Assembly (NCBI GenBank): GCA_002887195.1
Contig: PJAB01001256.1
Span: 1-15,925, forward strand
DNA length: 15,925 nt
Source of the DNA: Chrysochromulina parva
Lineage: Eukaryota > Haptophyta > Prymnesiales > Chrysochromulinaceae
Direction: 5' to 3'
Within the stretch, counting starts at the first letter, position 1, and the number at the start of each line of letters is the position of its first letter. Positions 8,601 to 14,967 of this stretch are shown here, piece by piece. The position numbers were made by a program, and so were the translations under genes. The notes below the pieces were generated by a model that worked only from the letters and a program-made list of their open reading frames with translations, was not told where the DNA came from and did no database searches.

Positions 8601-9844
8601 CTGCTATCCTCGAGGTGGCGGCGCTCGGCTTCACGCCGGACCAGGCCGCCTTTGCGCTGCAATCGACTGGTGGCCACGTGGCACAAGCCATCGAGCTCTT
8701 GATCGCCCAGGGCGGCGCCGATTCGTTCACACCCAAAGGCGGAGGGCTGCCGCCGCCAAAGGGACTGCCACCGCCAGGGGGGGGGCTGCCACCTCCCGGG
8801 GGGGGACTGCCACCTCCCGGGGGGGGGCTGCCACCTCCCGGTGGGAGGCTGCCACCGCCTGGGATTGGGGGGCTGCCACCGCCGGGGATTGGGGGGCTAC
8901 CTCCGCCGGGGATTGGTGGAGCCCCCCCGCCTCCCGGAACGGGGCTGCCTCCCCCCGCTCGCCTGCCGCCTCCGGGCATAGGCGGAGGGCTCCCTCCTCC
9001 CCCGGGGAAGACGGCCGCGGCCGAAGGTGAAAGCAGCCCGGGACCCGGGGGCGCCATTTCTCCCGCCAAGGCGGGTGGCGCCGCCGCCTCGCCGCGCTCG
9101 TGGGACAGCCTTCGTCGCGACGACGCGCCCGATTCGCCGCCACTCAGACAAGGCTGGCGCGAGCTTCCTAATAAGGGAGGAAGCGGCGGCGCCGCCGAGG
9201 AGCGCCGGCGCGCCGAACCTCACAGCGGCGGCGAGACGCGCGCGAGCGTCGAGGGCCGCAGCGGCGCCGGTGCCCGCGACGGCGCCACGGAGCTCGACGC
9301 TCCCGTGCCTTCTCCGTTGTCGAGCAAGAAGCGCGAGCAGCCCGCTGCCGCTGAGAGCGCCAGCGCCGCCGCAGCCGACGGCAGCAACACGTCACTCGAC
9401 CGCGCGCTCGGCGGCGCTCCAACTGACCACACCCTAGTGACTGAGCTTCAGGCCCTCGGTTACCCTCTGCTCGCCTGCCGCACGGCGGCGCGCGTGGTCA
9501 CTTCCGAGCACAAGGATGCTGGCCGCGCTGCGTGGCTCGAGGCTGGCAAAGCTTGGCTTCAAGACAAGGTGGATAAGGGCGAGCTCAAGGCGCCGATGCC
9601 CAAGACGGCGCCCGTACCCGCGCCCGCGCCGCCCGCACCCACGGCGGCCGAGGTGGCAAAGGCGCGGCGCATGGCGGCGCACACGGCCGCAGAGAAACTG
9701 AAGGCGGAGAAGCCGTCGAATAGGCCCGCGGCGAATGCTTTCGCCCTGTTGCTGAACGAAGACGAGAACGCGGATGACGACGATGAGGACGATGAGGAGG
9801 ACGACGAGGAGGACGACGACGAGGACAACGACAAAGAGAAGTAG
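5123..9844 (+). CDS. SANT / U-box-like / R3H / UBA multidomain protein
   Basis: A 1573-residue uninterrupted frame starting at an ATG. Domains in order: an N-terminal SANT/Myb-like domain of the DNAJC2 type (residues 5-52; W6, W30, 'VPGKSKGECLHRYK'); a long Gly/Lys/Ala-rich low-complexity region (about 60-600) with KGEGRG-like motifs; a U-box-like region (620-717; 'DPITLEPL', 'YYDPRPLATYLISTGRFEHP'); an R3H domain (about 945-1000; R965-x3-H969) expected to bind single-stranded nucleic acid; an RRM-like stretch (1039-1113); a UBA domain (1161-1196; 'EVAALGFTPDQAAFALQSTGGH'); a Pro/Gly repeat (1205-1297); a second weak UBA-like stretch (1438-1480); and an Asp/Glu tail (1548-1573). The set suggests an RNA- or chromatin-associated ubiquitin factor, which is inference. 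It is divergent from the RING gene. Confidence 0.88.
5597..5629 (+). repeat. GGC/GGT run encoding about eleven glycines
   Basis: A trinucleotide run with a single GGT interruption inside the Gly-rich part of the SANT/UBA gene. It is in frame and typical of replication slippage. Confidence 0.7.
5741..5814 (+). repeat. Pair of near-identical 26-base direct repeats, 48-base period
   Basis: Copies at 5741-5766 and 5789-5814 differ at one position. They encode 'KGASSEGGA' and 'KGVSSEGGA'. The 48-base offset is 16 codons, so the frame is kept. This is likely a recent internal duplication. Confidence 0.65.
6557..6661 (+). repeat. Imperfect tandem duplication that changes reading frame
   Basis: CGACGTCACCTCAG occurs at 6608-6621 and 6648-6661. 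The 40-base offset is not a multiple of three, so the copies are translated differently. Similar stretches (ATGGCCGAGGACGAGGGCGC and TGTGGCCGAGGGCGAGGGCGC-like sequence) precede each copy. Confidence 0.5.
8743..9009 (+). repeat. Proline/glycine-coding tandem repeats (21- and 24-base units)
   Basis: CTGCCACC-type units start at 8786, 8807, 8828 and 8849 (21-base period, GGGLPPP), then at 8873 and 8897 (24-base period, GIGGLPPP), with degenerate units on both sides. Uninterrupted G runs of 8-9 bases occur at 8777-8785, 8798-8805 and 8819-8827. The tract lies directly after the UBA domain and may bind SH3, WW or EVH1-type partners. Confidence 0.75.
9763..9840 (+). repeat. GA-rich codon run encoding an acidic C-terminal tail
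   Basis: Almost every codon is GAC, GAT, GAG or GAA, giving a highly acidic tail of about 26 residues at the end of the SANT/UBA protein. Such tails are common in histone- or ribosome-associated proteins. Confidence 0.7.
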
Positions 9845-10227
9845 AGGGAGAGGTCGCCTTTGTGACGCCTTTGGGACATGCATAGCCTGCCGACTGACCG
9901 TCTGCAAAAAGAGGCGTGCTGCGCTTGATGGCGAGAGGTGCTTTGATTTGAGTGGCTGATTAGACCGCAAGGCAGCGCACGCCGACCGAAGACTAGGCCC
10001 CCGAGGTCCATCGCCGTCTCATACACTGCGTGCATCAAGATGGCGAGAGAGAGTACATGATGCAGGATGGTGCTTCTGCTTGGGTTCTTCTTCCGATGTC
10101 GAGATGCCGCGCCGCTGTGTGTCGTCACCGGCGGACGACCGGACTCGAGGACTGACAAACTGACATGTGAAACGACGTACTAGGCGCGGCCGGATGTTGT
10201 TCGTGCATAGTGTTTCGCTTTCCATAC

Positions 10228-10239
10228 GATATTAATATC
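10228..10239. promoter_or_regulatory. AT-rich palindrome GATATTAATATC upstream of MGST3
   Basis: A perfect 12-base palindrome about 160 bases before the MGST3 start codon. It is one of few AT-only cores in the window. A promoter role is inferred from position. Confidence 0.35.
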
Positions 10240-10267
10240 CGTGGTGTGAAAACTGTGTTTTGGTAGG

Positions 10268-10287
10268 TGTGCGTGCTTGCTTGCTTT
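10268..10287 (+). promoter_or_regulatory. 20-base leader element, copy 1
   Basis: TGTGCGTGCTTGCTTGCTTT, identical to 11173-11192. It is pyrimidine-rich and lies 112 bases before the MGST3 ATG, on the coding strand. Confidence 0.45.
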
Positions 10288-10399
10288 GCTTGAGAAGAAA
10301 CTTAATTAAAAACGTCCAGACTAACTTGCGGGCAGAAAACTTGTCGGTAGTGTCCTCCGACGGGGCCGTGCTTCCGAGACAAGGAGAACAAGAAGCGCC

Positions 10400-10852
10400 A
10401 TGTACACGCTCCAAGTGCCAGGTGACTACGGATATGTCGCGCTCGCCGTCGGAGTCGGAAGCTTTGTCGTGACGACCATGATGGGTATTCCTGTGATGAA
10501 GGCGCGAAAGAAGAATGACGTGCAGTACCCCAATCTGTACGCCACACCGGGTTATCACAAGGAGGCTGATGCGTTCAACCGCGTGCAGCGTGGCCACCAG
10601 AATATGTTTGAGAGCCTTTCGTCTATGCAGACTATGTCCCTTCTCGGAGGCCTGAAGCACCCCAAGGTGGCGGCGGTCGGCTTCTGCCTCTACCTTGCCG
10701 GCTGCTACTTCTACATGGTGGGCTACTCGGACATGTCGCTCGACGTGAAGACGGCGCGGTACAAGAGGGGCGGAGGGCTCAAGTGGCTTGGTATCCTCGC
10801 TTGCATGTATACGAGCACCTCTCTCGCGGGATCGATGCTGCGCTGGTGGTGA
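10400..10852 (+). CDS. MGST3: Microsomal glutathione S-transferase 3 (MAPEG family)
   Basis: A 150-residue integral membrane protein of the MAPEG family, of typical length. It conjugates glutathione to electrophiles or lipid hydroperoxides, usually in the endoplasmic reticulum or outer mitochondrial membrane. The MGST3 hallmark 'FNRVQRGHQN' is at residues 59-68, preceded by 'KARKKNDVQYPNLYA' (34-48), the cytosolic loop pattern of human MGST3. Four membrane segments are visible at about 10-31, 70-87, 88-108 and 126-147. The C-terminus ends in 'SMLRWW'. The start is the first ATG in frame, in the context GCGCCATG. It lies upstream of, and on the same strand as, the A-T-ankyrin gene, separated by 378 bases. 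Alternative MAPEG roles such as leukotriene C4 synthase cannot be separated by eye, but MGST3 fits best. Confidence 0.93.
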   Translation: MYTLQVPGDYGYVALAVGVGSFVVTTMMGIPVMKARKKNDVQYPNLYATPGYHKEADAFNRVQRGHQNMFESLSSMQTMSLLGGLKHPKVAAVGFCLYLAGCYFYMVGYSDMSLDVKTARYKRGGGLKWLGILACMYTSTSLAGSMLRWW

Positions 10853-11015
10853 GCTTTCATGCAGCAGGTCATCAGGCATGTCGGGAACGAGTTGTTGACG
10901 CACGCCTCGTCGGCTCGAAAGCGTAGGCGAAATTGACGAAGTCGCAGTCGCGTCACGCCCGGCGGACCGGTTGGCTGGGAGGGGAGGCCGGAGTTGCTGT
11001 GTTGATGTGTACCGG

Positions 11016-11060
11016 CACTGTAGGCGCGTAGATCTCGCGATGTCGAGCGCGAGTACAGTG
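11016..11060. repeat. Nested inverted repeat upstream of the A-T-ankyrin gene
   Basis: The outer arms are CACTGTA (11016-11022) and TACAGTG (11054-11060). The inner arms are CTCGCG (11034-11039) and CGCGAG (11048-11053). The inner right arm abuts the outer right arm, and the left side has an 11-base bulge. Both pairs are exact. Confidence 0.45.
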
Positions 11061-11172
11061 ACAACGTACCGGTACTTGTGTGAACCAGGGTGCGGAGCCG
11101 TCCGTTGAGACTGTGGTGTGGAGAGCGCGCGCGGGGGACGCGACGAAACTGACCACCTGTTGCACCTGTTTC

Positions 11173-11192
11173 TGTGCGTGCTTGCTTGCTTT
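11173..11192 (+). promoter_or_regulatory. 20-base leader element, copy 2
   Basis: TGTGCGTGCTTGCTTGCTTT, identical to 10268-10287. It ends 38 bases before the ATG of the A-T-ankyrin gene, so it probably lies in the leader or at the transcription start. Confidence 0.45.
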
Positions 11193-11230
11193 CGCTAGTT
11201 TCTGTGTCACGCCAACGAAATTCCTCAAGG

Positions 11231-14200
11231 ATGGGGAAGGCGTCCACGTGCTTGGCCGACTTCCACGCATTCGTCACTGCACAGCCGTCGGCATGCGCGC
11301 TCGTGCACCACGACCGAGATGCAGGTTCGTCGATTCAGCTGACGTATCGTGATCTTGCCGATATGGCTGTCGCCGCTGGGCTGGGTCTTCATGAGGCGGG
11401 CCTGCACCGAGGCTGTCCGATCGTGAGCTTTTGCGACGAATCTCCCGCAGTCGTCATAGCCTTTCTCGGCATCGCGTCGGCCGGTGGTGTCGTGGTTCCG
11501 ATTGATCCCGCTGCACCCGAGGCGAGGCTCCAGTCCATGATTGCCGACTGCGGCGCACGATTGGCGCTGTGCGTGTGTGAATGGAAGGAGGCCCTCGAAT
11601 CCAAGGTCTGTGGCCACGAGGAGCGGCTACATCTGGTGACGCTGGAGGCGGCGATGCGTGCGGGTCGCATGCGTATGTGCCACGAATCATCCATGCTTCC
11701 GTTGCCACAGCCCGACGACCATTTGCATCTCATCTACACGTCAGGTAGCACTGGCAGGCCAAAGGCGGTGCTTGTGACGCACGGAGCCATGCACGCCTAC
11801 GCCCGAGCCAAGAGCAACACGCATGGGATTCAGCCTGCGCTCTCTGGCGCATACGCCAGCGCGTGCGCCTCGCGTGTGCTCCTCGCATCTGCCCACACGT
11901 GGGATCCATGTATCGGTGACACGCTCTCGACGCTGGCCGCTGGGGCGACGCTGTGCACGGCGCCTCGTGCACAGCTGTTGCAGGCGTTTGGCGGGACGAT
12001 GCAGGCCTTACGAGTGACGCACGTGTGTGCGACGCCCTCGCTCTGGTCGCTGCTCTCGCTGGCCCCGTCGCAGCTCCCGTCCCTCCAGTTCGTCGCTCTA
12101 GGCGGCGAGGCGCTGCCTTTTGCTCTAGTCGCACCCTGGCTCGCACACAGCGCGAGCGCCGCCACCGGTCTACCAAGTGGGTTGCCCGTGATCGCCAACA
12201 CATATGGGGTGACGGAGGTGACCGTGTACCAGACGATCGGGGCATGCGCCACGGCCGAGGCGCGCGGCACAGCGAGTGCAGGCTGGCCGTTTGCGAGCGT
12301 CGACCTGGCACTTGACACGGCGCTTGACACGGGCAGATCTGGTGGCGAGATCTTGCTTGCGGGGGAGCAGATGGCTGTGGGCTATCACGGTCGACCTGAG
12401 TTGACTGCCGAACGTTTCGTGTGGCTCGGCAGCGAGGATGTCAGGCTGTGGCTGCTGCAACGGCGGCGAGTGGATACTATTGAGACGGCAGATGGCAGCA
12501 GCGGCAGCGGCAGCGGCAGCGGCAGCGGCAGAGGCAGAGGCAGCAGCAGCGGCAGCGGCAGCGGCAGCAGCCCCCTCCAGACCCGCCGTCTCTGGTTTCG
12601 CACCGGCGACCTCGGCGTGTGGGAGGGAGAGGGCTCTGGGCTGCGGGTCCTGGGCCGCATCGACGCGCAGATCAAGTTGCGCGGCATCCGGGTGGAACTG
12701 GGCGAGATTGAGGCGGTCGCACGACAGAGCTCGGTCATCACCGGTGCCGCCGCCACCGTGATTGATGATCAGCTCATTCTCTTCGTGGTGCCTGCGACGG
12801 ACGAGCTCAGTCTTGCCACGTTCCATGAGGCTGGCGCTGACGTGGCGGTGCGCCTGCAGCTTCGCAAGTGGCTGCCACCATCCCTGCAGCCCACCCGCCT
12901 GGTCGCGATCGAGAGATTGCCGCTCACGGCCGGCGGCAAGCTGCTTCGATCCAGCCTGCCGTCGCCACCGCCGCCGATTGCGTCGCCGACTGCTCGCGGC
13001 ACGTCCGCAATCGACGATCCCGCCAAACCCGAAGAGGCTCTGCGCGGCGCGACCGAACTCGCAGTAGCCAAGGCATGGGCAGAGACTCTTCCACACGGCG
13101 TTCCCGCCATCGGGCCGCACTCAAACTTTTGGGAGCTCGGCGGCACCTCGCTGATTGCGGTCAAGATGCTCGACAAGCTCCGGCGCTACCTTGACGCATC
13201 GAGCGCTGGAGGCACAGATGCCTTCGAGCGTGGCAACCAGCGCTTCGCCACGCGGCTATGCGGCCTCTATCGCAAGCCGCAGCTGCGTGACTATTGCGTG
13301 TGGCTCCAGTGGGCAGCCCTGCCCGCACCTGCGGCTTTGTCCTCCGACACGACGGCAGATGCGATACGCTCCTTTGAACGCCTCGGAGAGTTTCAAGCTG
13401 CTGCAGACGATCCGGCGGGAGTGCTCAGGGACAGCGACGGCGCGTTATTCGCGGCGGGCGACCTCGCATTCCCTGAGAGCGCAGAGATGGCCCATGCCGC
13501 GACGGCGGTGCTCTCCTTCGCGGCGCAGCTCGGTGGGAGGAGGTTGGTGAGCGAGCTGCTTGCCGCCAATGCCGATCCCGACGCCGGCAATAGCCGTACG
13601 AGGAGACAACCGACGCCTCTGATGCACGCGGCGAGTCGGCACGAGTGCGACTTCGCCCATGGTCCTCAGGTCGTCGCAACGTTGCTTGCAGCGGGTGCTC
13701 GCGTGAACGCGGCGACGCGCACGCAGGCTACGGCATTGCACCGTGCGGCCGCTGGCGGGTGCGCCGCGTCGCTCGCACTGCTCCTGCGAAGTGAGGAGTG
13801 CGCCCGGGACGCTCGCGACTTGAACAAATGGTCAGCGCTCTTCCATGCCGCGTGGGCGGGTGCGACGGCGTGCGTGCAGCTGCTGCTCGCGTGCGACGCG
13901 CCTGTAAATGAGATTGACCGTTGGAGGCGCTCGCCGCTGTGCTGGGCGTGCGCGGCCGGTCACGTCGATGTGGTCCGGTGCCTCCTGGGCGCCAATGCTG
14001 ACGCATGTGGACCAAGTAAGCCACAAAAGGCCCACCTGGAGCGCTTCTCGCAGATGGAATGGAGCACGCCCCTTCACCTGGCGTTGCATGAGTGGTGCCG
14101 GCGCCGCCCAGGGGCTTTCGCCGCAGCCACGAGCGAGGAGGAGGAGTGCCGCGCGGCCTTGGCGACGCAGGAGCCAGCTGAGGCAGCGCCGACAGAGGGT

Positions 14201-14656
14201 GACGCGACAGAGATGATGTCCGAGATGATGCCCAAGAGCCTCGAGCTCATACAGCTGCTGCTCGATGCCGGCGCGAACCCTACCGCGCCAGACCAGAATG
14301 GCCTGACGCCCATCGAGCTCGTGCGGCAGCGGGCGGTGACCAAGGATGCTGAGCTGGCAGTTGCACTGATCGAAGAAAGCGCCGCGCGTGCAGCAGCGCG
14401 TGGCCACCGAAGCTCGAGGACGGCGCAGGAGCATGGGACCACCGGTGCCGATGACCGCGAGTGCGACCCGCTCAAAACTCGCAAGGCAGCGAGCATCTTT
14501 CTGGAATGGGATGCAAGCCGCGTACACGTAAGGCGTTGCCAGTGGCCACCGGGTTCCAAAACAGCAGAAGAGCGCATTGCGCACTGGGTCTGGCCGCCGT
14601 TTTCAACTCCAATGTGGGGGCATCACGCCCGTAGTCTTATTAGTGCGAGCAGGTAA
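11231..14656 (+). CDS. Adenylation-thiolation (NRPS-like) protein fused to ankyrin repeats
   Basis: A 1141-residue protein. An ANL-superfamily adenylation domain fills residues 1 to about 590: A3 'IYTSGSTGRPKA' (168-179), A4-like 'HTWDPCIGD' (D225), A5 'NTYGVTE' (323-329), A7 'FRTGDL' (456-461), A8 'IKLRGIRVELGEIE' (481-494) and the catalytic lysine of A10 in 'LTAGGK' (K570). A carrier domain follows with 'FWELGGTSL', where S640 is the expected phosphopantetheine site. It should activate an acid with ATP and load it on its own carrier. No condensation, reductase or thioesterase domain follows. Instead about six ankyrin repeats span residues 753-1035, the sixth split by an insert, then a Trp-rich tail. 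A Ser-Gly tract interrupts the A domain (about 422-447). The layout recalls AASDH, whose partner domain is a beta-propeller. The start is the first ATG in frame; the frame is open to a GTG at 11174. Confidence 0.88.
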   Translation: MGKASTCLADFHAFVTAQPSACALVHHDRDAGSSIQLTYRDLADMAVAAGLGLHEAGLHRGCPIVSFCDESPAVVIAFLGIASAGGVVVPIDPAAPEARLQSMIADCGARLALCVCEWKEALESKVCGHEERLHLVTLEAAMRAGRMRMCHESSMLPLPQPDDHLHLIYTSGSTGRPKAVLVTHGAMHAYARAKSNTHGIQPALSGAYASACASRVLLASAHTWDPCIGDTLSTLAAGATLCTAPRAQLLQAFGGTMQALRVTHVCATPSLWSLLSLAPSQLPSLQFVALGGEALPFALVAPWLAHSASAATGLPSGLPVIANTYGVTEVTVYQTIGACATAEARGTASAGWPFASVDLALDTALDTGRSGGEILLAGEQMAVGYHGRPELTAERFVWLGSEDVRLWLLQRRRVDTIETADGSSGSGSGSGSGRGRGSSSGSGSGSSPLQTRRLWFRTGDLGVWEGEGSGLRVLGRIDAQIKLRGIRVELGEIEAVARQSSVITGAAATVIDDQLILFVVPATDELSLATFHEAGADVAVRLQLRKWLPPSLQPTRLVAIERLPLTAGGKLLRSSLPSPPPPIASPTARGTSAIDDPAKPEEALRGATELAVAKAWAETLPHGVPAIGPHSNFWELGGTSLIAVKMLDKLRRYLDASSAGGTDAFERGNQRFATRLCGLYRKPQLRDYCVWLQWAALPAPAALSSDTTADAIRSFERLGEFQAAADDPAGVLRDSDGALFAAGDLAFPESAEMAHAATAVLSFAAQLGGRRLVSELLAANADPDAGNSRTRRQPTPLMHAASRHECDFAHGPQVVATLLAAGARVNAATRTQATALHRAAAGGCAASLALLLRSEECARDARDLNKWSALFHAAWAGATACVQLLLACDAPVNEIDRWRRSPLCWACAAGHVDVVRCLLGANADACGPSKPQKAHLERFSQMEWSTPLHLALHEWCRRRPGAFAAATSEEEECRAALATQEPAEAAPTEGDATEMMSEMMPKSLELIQLLLDAGANPTAPDQNGLTPIELVRQRAVTKDAELAVALIEESAARAAARGHRSSRTAQEHGTTGADDRECDPLKTRKAASIFLEWDASRVHVRRCQWPPGSKTAEERIAHWVWPPFSTPMWGHHARSLISASR
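12494..12575 (+). repeat. Hexanucleotide GGCAGC repeat encoding Ser-Gly tract
   Basis: Mostly GGCAGC/AGCGGC units with some GGCAGA, encoding alternating Ser-Gly and some Arg-Gly. It is in frame within the adenylation domain, just before core A7. Slippage-prone; probably a surface loop. Confidence 0.7.
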
Positions 14657-14746
14657 GAGAGTCGTGCAGGCGCGCCGAGTCCCGGAAATGTATAAAAATG
14701 TAATCGCCGCAACGCGGGCCGCAGTTTGAGTTTAGACGGTAGCGAG

Positions 14747-14792
14747 TAGGGACCTAGGGACCAGGACTACGTAGAAGCTTAGTAGAAGCTAG
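14747..14792. repeat. Two short tandem duplications
   Basis: TAGGGACC occurs twice in immediate tandem (14747-14754 and 14755-14762). GTAGAAGCT occurs at 14771-14779 and 14782-14790. All copies are exact. Confidence 0.55.
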
Positions 14793-14843
14793 ATGCGACG
14801 CCGCTTACAGGCTGTGGTTACCGGGAGTTTTACTTTTACTTAA

Positions 14844-14869
14844 CCGTTTCAAACGGAAACGCGGCGTTT
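14844..14869. repeat. Two back-to-back 13-base inverted repeats
   Basis: CCGTTTCAAACGG (14844-14856) is followed directly by AAACGCGGCGTTT (14857-14869). Each has perfect 6-base arms around one central base. The arms AAACGG and AAACGC are also similar direct repeats. Confidence 0.6.
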
Positions 14870-14967
14870 AATCGACCGAACGAAACCGCTGCTCTGTCGT
14901 GTTAGTCTCAACGGTCTGATCGAGCCGTACGTACTTACATGCCGATGCCGGGACGTAGCCAAACCGC

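Larger units (their letters stand above)
9845..10399. other. Intergenic region: 3' end of SANT/UBA gene and MGST3 promoter
   Basis: No coding frame of substance. It includes the perfect AT palindrome GATATTAATATC (10228-10239), conspicuous in this GC-rich setting and a candidate core-promoter element, and the 20-base element shared with the A-T-ankyrin leader (10268-10287). An AT-rich TTAATTAA lies near 10302-10309. Confidence 0.5.
10853..11230. other. Intergenic region: MGST3 3' end and A-T-ankyrin promoter
   Basis: No gene is seen. It contains a nested inverted repeat (11016-11060), the palindrome GTACCGGTAC (11066-11075) and the second copy of the 20-base element (11173-11192), 38 bases before the ATG. 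Confidence 0.5.
14657..14967. other. Convergent spacer with clustered short repeats
   Basis: The spacer lies between the 3' ends of the A-T-ankyrin gene and the 2H-like gene. No coding frame is seen. It holds TATAAAAA (14691-14698), a TGTAA (14699-14703) that could act as a polyadenylation signal if the lineage uses that motif, a tandem TAGGGACC pair, a TAGAAGCT pair and two back-to-back inverted repeats (14844-14869). Confidence 0.5.

Noticed and set aside
8786..8930. Regularly spaced repeats resembling a CRISPR array
   Set aside because: The units are in-frame Pro/Gly codons with no unique spacers, inside a eukaryotic coding region.
8311..9069. Minus-strand Gly/Pro-rich frame (252 codons)
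   Set aside because: GGN and CCN codons are complementary, so the Pro-Gly repeat of the plus-strand gene reads as Gly-Pro on the other strand.
12170..13120. Minus-strand frame (316 codons) opposite the adenylation domain
   Set aside because: Low-complexity Ala/Arg composition with a poly-Ala/Ser tract from the GGCAGC repeat. The plus-strand frame carries all the A-domain motifs.
14691..14698. TATAAAAA as a TATA box for a further gene
   Set aside because: It sits 35 bases after a stop codon in a convergent spacer with no downstream plus-strand frame. It is more likely part of a 3' region.
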